Below are positions 1-10,940 of a stretch of 64,000 nt of DNA, in pieces. Each line of letters opens with the position of its first letter. The first letter of the stretch is position 1. Under the pieces are notes generated by a model that was not told the DNA's origin, searched no databases, and saw only the letters and a list, made by a program, of their open reading frames with translations. This DNA is from Apophysomyces variabilis (Eukaryota; Mucoromycota; Mucoromycetes; Mucorales; Mucoraceae): assembly GCA_002749535.1 (NCBI GenBank), contig MZZL01000025.1, forward strand, positions 62,001-126,000. The letters are read 5' to 3'. The translations under genes were made by a program, and so were the position numbers.

Positions 1-170
1 CCACATCCAAAATCATATCCAATGAGGTATTGGAGCCTCGTCGACGGAAAAGACCTGACAAGAACTTGTCGGGCATGATGTTACTGGATTCGCATGTTCG
101 GACGGAGGCTGTATCGGAACTACAGCTGCATTGTGAAGGTCGTCGGTCTCCAAATTTGGTTTTGAAATGA
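1..170 (+). CDS. 3' end of an unidentified gene (partial)
   Basis: A reading frame is already open at the window edge and runs in frame 3 to a TGA at 168-170, giving about 55 residues. The tail is basic (a run of Arg and Lys near the start, ERRRKR-like) and then polar, ending SPNLVLK. I do not recognise it. It could be the last exon of a plus-strand gene whose body lies outside the window. The composition looks coding and the region just after it changes to pyrimidine-rich low-complexity DNA, which supports a gene end. An accidental open frame cannot be excluded at this length. Confidence 0.45.
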   Translation, partial: TSKIISNEVLEPRRRKRPDKNLSGMMLLDSHVRTEAVSELQLHCEGRRSPNLVLK

Positions 171-467
171 TTCCATCGGGATTTCATGTTAGGCATGATG
201 CAGAATTCGTTACAATGGTTTTTTAAATCGTTAGGTGGCGTTATTGGGGAGTAAAGAGAAAAACAAAGGAAAAGAAATAGAGAAAGAGAGAGAGAAAGGC
301 AAAAAGAAAGAATGGCACCCTTTTTATTATATATCTATTGGATGTTGTCAGGGGGGAATGATATGAAAAACTAAAAAGAGGCGTCATCAGTATTAGGAAG
401 AAGCAAGTTATACGTCCTTCATTAAGATTGTCTAACTTAACACCACCCAACCAACTCCCTAAAAAGA

Positions 468-512
<45 letters not shown>

Positions 513-1098
513 GACCTCCTCCTCCTTCTTCTTTTTTTTTCCTCCAGTTGCCTTCCGCCCATCGTTCACCCCACCGCGCCTCGTTCCCCTTCATCCTATT
601 ATCCCTCCTCCTCCCTTTCCTCCACCACTCCTATTCCCTTTCTTCTCCGTCCTTTTTCTTCTTCTTACAATTACAACTTTTACAGGTTAGCCACATCCGG
701 AGCCGGGAATAGTTATCCTAAATAATCATCCGAACAGTTTATGTCAATGCAAAAAATAAAAAAGACGACAAAAAAGGGAGATACGTTGCCTCTTTTTCTA
801 CGCTATACAACTCACACTCTGTTTCTCTCTTTCTTTTTCCCCAAAACTCCACTCTCCCTTGTTTTTTTTTAATCTCCTGCGCTTGTGTTTCCTTAACAAC
901 AATCATTCCCGTTCCTGTCGCTTTTTTTGGACAATATAATGAATGGATGAATGAATGAAAAACTGACACTCCTATTTCTGTGGCTTCAAACCAACAAAAA
1001 AAGTGGATGAGACCATCTTCACTGCCAAAGTAGCCAAGATTTCCCATTCAATGACGTATCCATCAACAGTAAGATTACATTACCAACACATTATTCTA
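171..1098. other. Intergenic, low-complexity, with GA microsatellite
   Basis: No gene is recognised. The stretch holds a (GA)n microsatellite at about 466-515, followed by a long pyrimidine-rich tract to about 690. The region lies between the end of one plus-strand gene and the end of the minus-strand protease gene, so it is a tail-to-tail spacer. Confidence 0.6.
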
Positions 1099-3255
1099 TT
1101 AGCATAAGGAGACCATGGTCAACAAAAGAGAAGAAACAGAGAACGAAAATACTACAGTAACGGTATGAACTAAGGGAGGTATCCGTCTTCTGTCTGCACT
1201 GGATATACTAGCAGATGAACTATCACTTAAAGCATGGTTGTTGTTCCTACTATCGCAAATAGAATTGGATTTGTAGGTCTTGACATTGCCATCCGTGGTA
1301 TAATTCGACATGGTTAACACCGTGGAATATCCCATCGAATCCAAAATACGCAAGATACCCGGTCCGATGGGGGATCTGTAGATCTGTTGAACCACGGTGC
1401 CATTGCTCAATGAAATATTATATGGGATAGTGTGTCCCCTGTAGTTGCTGTTGACAAGATCCTCGAGGGTATTGCCCGTAATATAACCCCCCGTCATAAT
1501 GAAATCCGGCCGGTCGAGATACTTGTCAGACACATGCGCGATGGCAATCCCTGGTCGATTATTCGTCTTATCAAACTGCTCCCATTCGGATGCCAACACA
1601 TGCTCGCCTGTGAGGAGCTGCATTGATTGGTAGGTCTGATTCAACTCTCGGTTCGTATTGTACGTGCTATTCTCAACAGCCGGTGGTTCGAAATTGAAGC
1701 TGAGCGTATCGGGTTGGGACATGGCCATCCAGAGTTGGCGCGCATCAAACGATTGGGGTGCATTGTTGAAATTCTTCAAAAAGTTGACAATAAATGAATC
1801 CTCGGCACTCACACAGAAATTTTGCATATTAAAGCCGATGGTCGATAGATCCACTGTCTTGGTGGCATTCGCTGTCGTATTTGCTAAATCGGTCACTTGC
1901 GCGGCAAGGAACTTGTCAAAAATCATCGTGGGTTGGAAACCAGTGACATAGGTAGGACCTGTGTCCTGATGCACAAACCAGAATGGTCCAGGGGTAACCA
2001 GTTGCAATGTGATATCTTCGACCACACCTTCTACCAGGGCCCGGAAAGGTGAATCATTTGTCCAAAAATAAGCCGCCCATGCACTGATAAATCCCAATCC
2101 ATGCAGTAATTCATGAAGAACAATATAACGTAAATCGATTTGATGGCCTGCAATCGTACTGTTATCCTGCTAATCAAATAACAAAAGAAAAAAATAATCT
2201 CGGATGAGTACACTCTGTCTCTTTCCATTTCGCTCATCCTATTCTCTTCTTTTTCTTCTTCTTCTTCTTCTTCGAGGAGGAGGAGGAAAGAGGGGGTGGC
2301 CAACCTGGAACCAAAACTTCCCGTCAGGAGGAACACCAGTGCCGTTCCAACCGTTTTTATAAGCCGCTGTGTAATTGACTGCATTCATATAGGCATCATG
2401 ATTGATTTCAATATCCACATCATAATCGGACCATACAGTAGTATTACTATAAGGAGCTAGTTGTTTTGCAAGCGCTTGAGGATAAACGTAATTGAGATCA
2501 GGTCCATCCTGAAATGGAAGGGTAAACTAGAATCCAAAAAAAATTGTATGGATAGGTTCATTCATTTTTAGTATCCCGTAGAAGGACCCTTGATCCCTTC
2601 TTTCCTATCTCTCTTTCCTTTTTTCTTCCTTTATATACCTGCAAAGTGGGCGCACCCCATCCGACGGTGTCGTTGGCGCATTTAGTATCACAAAAGGAGT
2701 GATATCGAAAATAAATGCTATGTTTATTGTGGTTATCAATGAATAAATAACCCCGATGCAATTTTTATCCCGAAACACCTACCGAAGTGGAGTTTTTACA
2801 TTGACCACCTGGGTGAAGATATTGATAGCTGTGGTAATGGATGCGTCCACTTTGGCACAGAACGAGGCCTCGACGGTACAGTTCAATGTATGTTCGACGG
2901 GGGCACCATCGGTATTATTTGATTTCCCATTCGTTACGTTTTGGGTGTTGAGGTTATGAGAAGGAAGAAGGGATGAGGTGCTCAGCGTGTTGCTGGGTTT
3001 TGTGGTGGTGATGGCCGTTGAAGTTGTTGTTGTTGTTGTCGTTGTCCTTGTTATTGTGGTCTTTAGGACATTAACCGGTGTAAAATCGATCTCGGGTATG
3101 GTGTGAATGTCTTCACGGGCGATGGGTATGAAACGCTTTTCAGTGAGGATTGTAGGAGAGCCTGCTCCTGCAAGTACAAGCCATGGGGTGGCATGGACAA
3201 AGAGGAAGAGAAAAACAAAGGTTGTATGTAAACAACGCAAGACACCACCCATCAC
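1099..3255 (-). CDS. Secreted GPI-anchored HExxH zinc metalloprotease
   Basis: Four exons on the minus strand fit in frame: 3255-2783, 2717-2639, 2508-2305, 2169-1099 (introns 65, 130 and 135 bp; all GT-AG), giving about 608 residues. The N-terminus has a hydrophobic signal peptide, followed by a Thr-rich spacer. The catalytic motif HELLHGLGF sits near residue 271. Upstream, a Cys-containing block and YPQALAKQL precede it, an arrangement I associate with fungal secreted metzincin-like proteases. There are many N-x-S/T sites. The C-terminus ends in a Ser-rich stretch plus a hydrophobic tail with no basic residues after it, typical of a GPI signal. The expected role is extracellular or cell-wall-bound proteolysis; the substrate is unknown. 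The last acceptor could be 3 nt later (one Gln fewer). Intron 3 contains a TTC/GAA microsatellite. The HExxH protease call is firm, the exact family less so. Confidence 0.85.
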
Positions 3256-3282
3256 TTGGCTTATTCTTTTATGTCTTTCTGT

Positions 3283-3316
<34 letters not shown>

Positions 3317-6073
3317 TGCCTTTTCGTTTACTCTTTGGGCGAAACGGGGGTTAACCAAAAAAGAATTATAAGAGAACACAAAAAGCCTATGGTCCTTTTG
3401 GGGATCACTCTCACCCGCCCCGCCCCCTTCTTTTCAATAGCATACTTAATCGATAAAAGTGACGTCTGTATCACCCTTCACTCCATATAGACTATTCAGC
3501 TTTCTTTGTTTCTTTTCTCTCTGTTTCTATGTATCTCTTCTCTAGCTCCGTAAAAGGCATGCTTCGTTTAAAAAAAATTAAAAATGGCCCAAACATACAT
3601 GCTAAAACAAAAAAGAAAAACGCATAGCTTGCTAGTTTATCATGCAATGTGACTCTATCTATGCAGATGGAACAACCATGGTCTAACTTCCAACTATCTC
3701 CAATTTGTTGTCCAATTCAGTTTTGAGCCATATGATTCTTTTATTTTAGGTTTTGCATGCCAAGAATGCACAACGATCAAATAAATAATATCAGAAGCTC
3801 AAAAAACAGAATGTTTTGCAAATAGAAAATCAACAAGTTGATTTTTGCACGAAACTTTTCATAATTGCAGGTACAACTGCATTCGGCCAATGCACAGGAT
3901 AATTAAATTGTAAATAATAGAATCTCTTGCTAAGCGGATGCTTCATGTTAACAGAAACGAGTAAAGACGTTCGGTTAAGTGTCTGAATATATGAAAAAGG
4001 CTAAATGTAGACCGATGATAGGGTTTAGTAAACTCACGCCAATAACATATATAAGATTGGGTTCTATTGCGTTTGTGAAAGAGGGGTAGAACTCCCTAAC
4101 ACAATTAAATTTGAATCAACCAGAAAAAAAAACGTCAGCTTGCTAGGGCAGTTTAATTGGCTGGCTCGCTATATTACGAAATTCTACGTTATCACGTAGA
4201 TGAACCGACAAAAATACCGAGAAGATGCAAAACGAACCAAACAGTGAAAGACTCTTAGCTTATGGTTTAATTAACCCAAGTCAGACTGACAACAAACGTC
4301 ATCGTACAAGTTGCATGGTCATTGACTTGAACCATCTATCTTTTTATAAAAAAAAATTCTTCATTTTGTTCTTAGCAAATGGCATTTATTGGACAATGCT
4401 GTAGAGAAAAAGTTCCACATAAGTCGACTTGAAAATAATGGAGACAACGGAAAACTGGATGTTGTTTATGTCTACGCAATCTTTCTGAAAACTTGTCATG
4501 CGGGTGTGGAACAAATTTAACTAAAATAGAGCAAAGGTGCACAACGTACATAACATATAGTGGCCTTCTCTTTTTCGAGTCATTACCGGGCTTTCAGCTG
4601 ACAAAAAGGAAAGCACAGCTATCAACGTGTGCATTTGAACACAATTGACAACGACAACCATTCATGATGGGATCTACAAATGAAAGAAGAAAGTTCAAGT
4701 TTCCCATCTATTTGAGAAAGTTAGTCCGAAACATGAACGCCTCCTTTTCGGTTTCCTATGTTATTTTTTTTCACACATGTGCCAAAGGTCTCTATTTGTA
4801 GTAGTTTTGGTTAGGCAGACCTCGTTCAACTCTATTCAAATGGCAAGTGTCATATCTTGTGAGTTTAATCTTATTCTTTGTTACTGCTATTGAAACTAAA
4901 TTTTACTTATTCGCTTTGCAAAAGAAGGATAGATCATTGCTTTGTATTGTATGTAGACTTTTTCTTTTCGTTTTCTGCATACGTTCATCCCAGCATGAAG
5001 TGATTTGTTTTGTAGATGATATAATCTGACAGAGAAAAAAAAAAAAAGAAAAGCATAGAAAAACTTTCGGTGAGAACGCTTAAAAAATAAAACAGGAAGA
5101 TGGCTGACTTTTTCTTATTCATACGGTGTTGACACGAGAAGTTCCTATGTATTTTTGGATTTAAAGTTTTTCCATCACCCAGATAGCGTCCACATCGATC
5201 CCACTGTGAATAGTTTGTCCCTACATGAATCAAATATCTTTCCAGAATACTATATTGAAAGTATCCCTGAGTTATGCCGGGACGGTTCAAGGAAAAAGCA
5301 GCCTTCCCACTGCAGGAGCGCAATGCGTTACACTGTGCACTTACACAAATATGTGTCATGACAATCTCTATTTTTTTTTTAGTAGCAGCGGACACACGAT
5401 GACACCTGTGTTTGTCCTATGTCTTTTTACGGTCAGAAATCAAACCTCTCAAGCTACTAAAACTATGGCCAACTAAGCATGATGAGACCATATGAAGTGT
5501 TCCATCTGCAAATATAGGTCATGTGGAGATAAAAAAAAATATACACTACCAGAATGGTGAGATTCGTTTCTTTTGGTTATGTCCAATGTTGTAAATATTT
5601 GGCACTTTTTTGCACCTTTTGACTCCATTAAGCTACATTTGTGTACCAGTAACAAGTTACCTAGTTATATATAGTATAAAAAGTGATAGTAGTAGCAATA
5701 AAGAAGAATAGGAAGAAGAAAGTAAGGGGAAGCGTTCTATATTCTGTAGCCAAGACAGAGTTCATCTATTATAACAAGGTTCATCCAACATAGAAATGGC
5801 GTTTTTCATCATTTCATCAAAATCTGTCGATCAAACACATTCGTACTAGCCAGCTTGTTGTTTGTTATGCCCGTGATTCCCAAAACGACTCCGTGCAGGG
5901 ATCACAATTTTGTATCATGTTCTCCTTTTTCAATTGCTTGGATCTCCCTTTGTTTTAATCGTATTTTAGGCTGTCATACCTTTTTACTCTTTTGAAAATC
6001 TTTTTGCTATCACTCATTTGCTTTGCTTTGTTTCTGTGAATATTCCCCTTTCGTTTAATGCGTATGTATACGT
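3256..6073. other. Long AT-rich intergenic region, no gene recognised
   Basis: About 2.8 kb between two divergently transcribed genes. It holds a (CTTT)n microsatellite near 3290-3316 and many short A/T runs. Only short open frames without codon bias or recognisable motifs occur. The 5' regions of both flanking genes must lie here. I see no tRNA, transposase or long repeat. Confidence 0.5.
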
Positions 6074-6976
6074 ATGTCGTATCAGAACATAGGCAATCTC
6101 TTTTCGCAGTTCTCTTTGTCGTCCTATGAAGGCCTTTCTCATGGCCATAGCAGTCCGCTAACCCTGGTGGTAGCAGATCAATGGGTTGTCTTGAAGAAGT
6201 ACCTGTACCAGTGCTGGTTACACGTCTACGGTCTTCTATTTTGGATGAGTGCCGCCTTTCTCTGTGACAGAAGGGATCCAGATGACGAAAAACTTAGAGC
6301 GCTCGAAGCTCTTTCATTTACCGACGAACCGAATGAATATTATCCATTATGGTATCTTCATCCATCCGACGGTGAACATTCGGACGAGATACTAGGCAGG
6401 CCTACGCTGGACAAGGCCGATGACGATAGCAGGGAAGAAGGAGCCACACCCAAAAGTTCCTCATCTATCAAACGAACCATCCGAGGCCACTTTCAATCAA
6501 TCAAGCAGAAACAACACTCGTTGAACGAAGTCATGAGACGGCCATTTCGCAAGCAATCTCCGCCAGCGAGATTGGCTAGCCATAGTCCTCCTGATTCCCC
6601 TACACCATCACTTTCCTCCTCCTCGTCTTCGTCCTCTTCCGGAAGTGCCAAGCATGGTAAACCAACTCGGTTGATTCCACAATATCAGGAAATACGCCGC
6701 TCCTCCGTGTCGGATGCCCTATTGAAGTCACTCTCACTTAGACCCAAGGCACAGAGATCAATAGACACGTGGACCCTTTCTCCTCAAAGTATCAACAGCA
6801 GCAACAACAATAGCAAATCCTATTTTGACGGCCCCTTTGTGACTGAGCCTGAATCATGGGAGGGTCCTCCAGGGGCCCAATTATTAACTGACAGACTTGT
6901 CCCACCTCTTTCCCCCGTAGCTCCACTTCGCCGAAAAACGGCCCCTGACATCTCACGACCCAAAGGCGCTGCATAG
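6074..6976 (+). CDS. Ser-rich protein of unknown function with one membrane segment
   Basis: A single uninterrupted frame of 300 residues starts at ATG 6074 and ends at TAG 6974-6976. I do not recognise the protein. Residues about 40-65 are hydrophobic and could form one membrane helix. The rest is polar, with an acidic stretch (about 70-125), basic Ser/Pro patches with several RRSSVSD-like phosphorylation-type motifs, a run of nine Ser residues encoded by mixed TCC/TCG/TCT codons near residue 185, and a Gln/Asn patch. The C-terminal half looks disordered. The mixed synonymous codons in the Ser run argue for a selected coding sequence rather than a simple microsatellite. A signalling or membrane-adaptor role is possible, but nothing proves it. 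Confidence 0.7.
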   Translation: MSYQNIGNLFSQFSLSSYEGLSHGHSSPLTLVVADQWVVLKKYLYQCWLHVYGLLFWMSAAFLCDRRDPDDEKLRALEALSFTDEPNEYYPLWYLHPSDGEHSDEILGRPTLDKADDDSREEGATPKSSSSIKRTIRGHFQSIKQKQHSLNEVMRRPFRKQSPPARLASHSPPDSPTPSLSSSSSSSSSGSAKHGKPTRLIPQYQEIRRSSVSDALLKSLSLRPKAQRSIDTWTLSPQSINSSNNNSKSYFDGPFVTEPESWEGPPGAQLLTDRLVPPLSPVAPLRRKTAPDISRPKGAA

Positions 6977-7191
6977 ACCACGATAACCGTTGGACAAGCT
7001 TACATTATCCTTTTTTTTCCCCCGAACCTGTACCTTTCTCTCTCTCTCTTTTTTTCCCTTTCTTTTGTGCCCCATACTACCCAATAATTTAATGTTTTCT
7101 ATGGGATATCTTAACTAGGTTAAGGAATAGTATCCTCTAACTAAATACTGTTGCGTTGTCTTTGGCCTACGGAACGCGCCTGGGCGTTCAA

Positions 7192-8830
7192 TTATTGTGG
7201 TCTCTCATATAAAGAAACACGTGTAATATATATTTGTTGCAGCCATTTTGTCTCAATTCCAGAACATGAGCGCACATATTTTTTTTTCCAACATGTCAGT
7301 ACAGCATGTATAGTCGAGCCTTTGTGGTCTTGTGCATCGTTTTCCTTCGTTTGCTTTCTGCAGATCTGAAGTCTGGCATACTAGACAGATTTGGGATGTA
7401 TGATATTTGTCTATGAAGAAGAAAACAAATGTCGGAGCCTTTTTCCTGCAAGGTCCAACCATAAGCTTGTGGAATAGCCGTATAGTACATCTTTTGTTGC
7501 TTTGCTTGTTGCTGCAGTTCCTTGAGAAAAAAGGCGCCATGGTAGGTGCAGCCGTTTTAGCCTTTCATACTGCTAGAAAACCCTCCATTTACATAGGCGA
7601 CAATGATCGGTTTGCTTTTCTCGTCAGATCGATGTTCGGAGAAAAAGGAAGCCATTCCAATCACCCCGCTTAGGTTCCTTTTGCTTACTGTTTTTTATCA
7701 TACTTTTTGCTCCAGTAGAGCAATCTCTTCGCTACTTCACTTCGATCTTTCTGTCGTTGGATATTAGACTTCAACTTTAACTTGCTGTATCTAAAAACAA
7801 GACGATATGTCAATGCAACCAGACAATAAACAAACAATGAACCTTCGATCGCGGCTAAAAAAGTCAGACAGATCCTCAAAAAGTCGCATACAGTATAGGA
7901 TGGCACTGATTAAGCTCTCCATGCTGGTTGTCTTCAACGACGGAATGTTGTCAATCAGAGCCTTCACAGCAGGCTTGTCCTTATCACGTAATTTCTCTCG
8001 GACCCTGGTAGCACGAGTGAACCCACACAGGGAATAAATGCTCTCCAGTTGTTGTTGTTGAACGAACACGATGCTGAGGAGTGCCTGGCCCATCGCCGGC
8101 GAGGAATATACTTGATACCCCTAGGTCAACAGCCCCGGATAACCGCATCCTCATACTTCCCTTTTATATCGGAAGGAGTCAAAGACTTCTTCCTTGGATA
8201 AAAAGGAGTTTTATATTTTTTTTAAAAAAAATATGAATTCGACATCTGTACCTTCCATTCGTATTTTATCCTTTAACATCACAATGAACGACCTGAGTGA
8301 TACATAGCCAATTTGTTTATAAGAAGAATCTCCTCCGGTTCAACACTTTCCAGGGTCTTATAACCCATCTTTGACATGTCAAATAGTTGCAAGTATTCTT
8401 TTCCGACTTCCGTGCCCTTGACAAGCGACATGATGGAGCCGTAGACCATTCTTCCCTATCAGTCGACCAAGCGCCTGGTTATCAATCGTGACATGACGCA
8501 CATGCATGTTATACCCGGGTGCCCGTCGCGAACCTTCTTGCACCACGGGGATCAGTAGTACTTTTCCGGTTTAAATACATCATTGTCAATGGTCTCTCTC
8601 AATTTCCTTGATGAAATTCTGTAATTTCGAGATCACAGACTTTAGTAAACTGTCAAACTTCTTTATGAGAGACAGTTCCTTCCTTTGTCAGATAGCTATT
8701 CTGACAGCAACCTCCAACCTCATCGTTAAACGCTTTAGCAAGTTTACATCGGCAAGCATCTGTATGACAGCTAAATAATGGAAGCTCGAATAAGTTTTAG
8801 TTACCCTTTTTATCATTCAATGTACGTATC
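7192..8830 (-). pseudogene. Degenerate Fanzor (TnpB-like RNA-guided nuclease) gene
   Basis: Minus-strand translation in shifting frames gives colinear Fanzor blocks: an N-terminal helical region (about 8780-8600), a block ending NKLAMYHSG (about 8320), a VDLGVSS block at about 8120 that fits RuvC-I with its Asp, the SLKTTSMES region (about 7940), SKLKLKSN (about 7790), VAYVNGG/SSMKG (about 7590), DKYHTSQICLVC (about 7400, the zinc-ribbon and RuvC-II region with Lys where Glu is expected) and FWN-stop-DKMAATNI (about 7250, RuvC-III with its Asp kept). Several frameshifts and stops separate them, so the gene is dead. Fanzors are eukaryotic relatives of TnpB guided by an omega-RNA. I found no clear terminal repeats. 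The nuclease-domain blocks are persuasive; the N-terminal part is weaker. Confidence 0.72.
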
Positions 8831-9836
8831 TGCAGGATCATATTTTTCGGGGTGATGTCTATGCGATAGACACCTTTTGTTCTAACCGCCTAAGCACTTT
8901 AGAAAACCACGGAAAGAATAGATGTGGTTCAGCGTTTACGTTTTCCTCATTAATGAAATAGACTCTACGCAATTCTCGAGGTATGCATGGTTCTCTTTGT
9001 TATCTGGTATAGCTGTAGGCCATTTGTGCGTCGATGCCGCAAGCCTGCTTATATACGAATTCTATCAGAATCTTTCGGCATTTTACTAATCCTTTCCATG
9101 GGGAAAGCTTGTCGTGTTGATAAGACATATAGACTAAAAGGTACTGAATCGTTTTCGGCGCGAAATTTGCTGTGATATGGTTATTGATCGTTCTTCCTAC
9201 TCTTTCGCAGCGGTAGCCACTCTTGTTGCATACCCTTGCGATCTAAAGTTTTCTTGTTTACTTCAACTTGTAGGCAAAGTATTAGTGCCCGTATAACCTG
9301 GGGAAATCCCGGAACCCCAAGAATGAAGTGACTCAAGCCCAGGCAATATCAAATTACTTTGACTAAGATAATCATCGACTCAGCCCTTTGGGCTTACGTT
9401 GTATACTCTGTGCCCCGCACTACTTGACTGATTTTCCAAGTAACAGCAGAATCTACCGCCCACAATATAGTATGATGAGGGCAGAATAATATCTCAGCAT
9501 CGCAGCGTTCGATCAGAAAAACTCCATTGAAATTCCATCTATCAATCATAGTGCGCAAAATCTGTTCATTGAGCTGATAAGAATGCGTAGCTGAGTAACC
9601 TAAGTTTGTTTCTTCATGGAAGAACCTTAATAAAACCCATCCCAACGACACAGCGAGTTTCTCTCATCCGTTGCCAAAGATCAGTTATCAAGAACAATGA
9701 TTTATGTTGATCATTTCTTCTTCCTCTTTCTTTTTCAAATAGCTCATTGTTTGATGGATTCAAAGCTGACAACTTTTTTTATCCTTTATATATGAAATCT
9801 TGGTAAATCAAGATTTTGTTCAATAGAAATCAAAAT
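8831..9836. other. Intergenic, one weak minus-strand open frame
   Basis: About 1 kb without a recognised gene. A minus-strand open frame at 9394-9651 (about 85 codons) lacks an ATG start and shows no known motif. It may be a relic or chance. The promoter of the secreted gene that starts at 9837 must lie at the right end, where a TTTATATATG stretch (9785-9794) resembles a TATA box about 45 bp upstream of the ATG. Confidence 0.4.
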
Positions 9837-10660
9837 ATGCGATTCGTTTCCGTTGTTACTTGGCCCATTTTGTTTCTTTATCCGAGCATGGTGTGTCAGG
9901 CATCTACTAGTACGCCCCAGCCGTCGTTTGCCGCTCCAGCCAGTCCAGGAGAGTACCAAGAGCCGGCTGTAGAAAATCTCATTCGTACTTATGTGCATAT
10001 TCCTTTGGATTATGGTATGAGTCTTTATGTCCTTGGGACACAGTATGCGGATCATTATTCGTACGAGGTGTTTTTTGATCCGGCGAAATATCCTTATTGG
10101 CAAACCAATCTCTGTTTGGCATGGTTGATTGGTGTTCCACCGATTGATGACGAGAACGATGAAAAGTGCGACTTTGCTCAAGCACGAACATGTATGAATG
10201 CGATGCCTCAGAATCCATGTGAACAAGGTCTTACTGCCCAGGGTTGTCTGGGTAACCTCAAGACAGGTAAAGAAAGAGAAAAGCAAGCACGAGTTTGAAT
10301 TGCTATTCCATTAAGGATGTGTTTGAGTTGACTATGTGCTTTTTTTGTTCAAAAGGTCAACTGAACTTGGCTCGCAGCGGGTATCGTGAACGTGTTCGTT
10401 TGGATGTCAGCAATATCACTTTTAGCCAGACGTTCCCTAATTATCAAACGGTTCCGATCTTACCGGATGCTTCTGTTCTTGTGTCTTTCACAAGGATTAG
10501 TTTCGCTACAAATATTGAACGCTCCTTTAAATGTGCTAATCTCCATCATGGTCATGGCACCCTGGATCATTTTACGGTAACAGATGCTAGTGGTCTCAAA
10601 CTTTCCCCAAACAGTCTATTGGTCTTCAGCTTCTTTCTTCTCGTACTAATGTATGTGTAA
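9837..10660 (+). CDS. Small secreted, probably GPI-anchored protein, unknown
   Basis: Two exons, 9837-10266 and 10356-10660, joined by an 89-bp GT-AG intron in phase 1, give 244 residues. The ATG at 9837 is chosen because it opens a signal peptide (MRFVSVVTWPILFLYPSMVC). The mature part has about six Cys, including a cluster around CMNAMPQNPCEQ and GCLGNL, and several N-x-S/T sites. The last 15-20 residues are hydrophobic after a small-residue region, which fits a GPI signal. I know no domain for it. Cell wall or surface location is inferred. It stands alone just before EFR3 and is not obviously related to it. Confidence 0.75.
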
Positions 10661-10940
10661 CCATCTTATCCGAGTAAGGACAATAGAAGTGACAAACAAA
10701 AAGCATTGGAAGGAGGAAATGCATGGTTGCGCAAGAGTAAAAAAAAAAAAAAAAGAAAAGCAGACCTGAGATTTCTATTTTATTTTACTTTTTCCCTTTT
10801 CATTAACGCTGAGCCTGATATTCACACTTTCGTTACCCAGAAACAGGAAAAAACGCCCTTTTTCTTCTTCTTTGATCTTGTCATTTGGCCCATCATCATG
10901 CATCTGTAAGCTACCCACTATTCATTATCCTGACTATGGC

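Noticed and set aside
472..690. Open frame starting with Arg-Glu repeats
   Set aside because: It is a translation of a GA microsatellite and a pyrimidine tract.
9394..9651. Minus-strand open frame of 85 codons as a gene
   Set aside because: No ATG start, no splice partner and no known motif; kept only as a remark in the intergenic entry.
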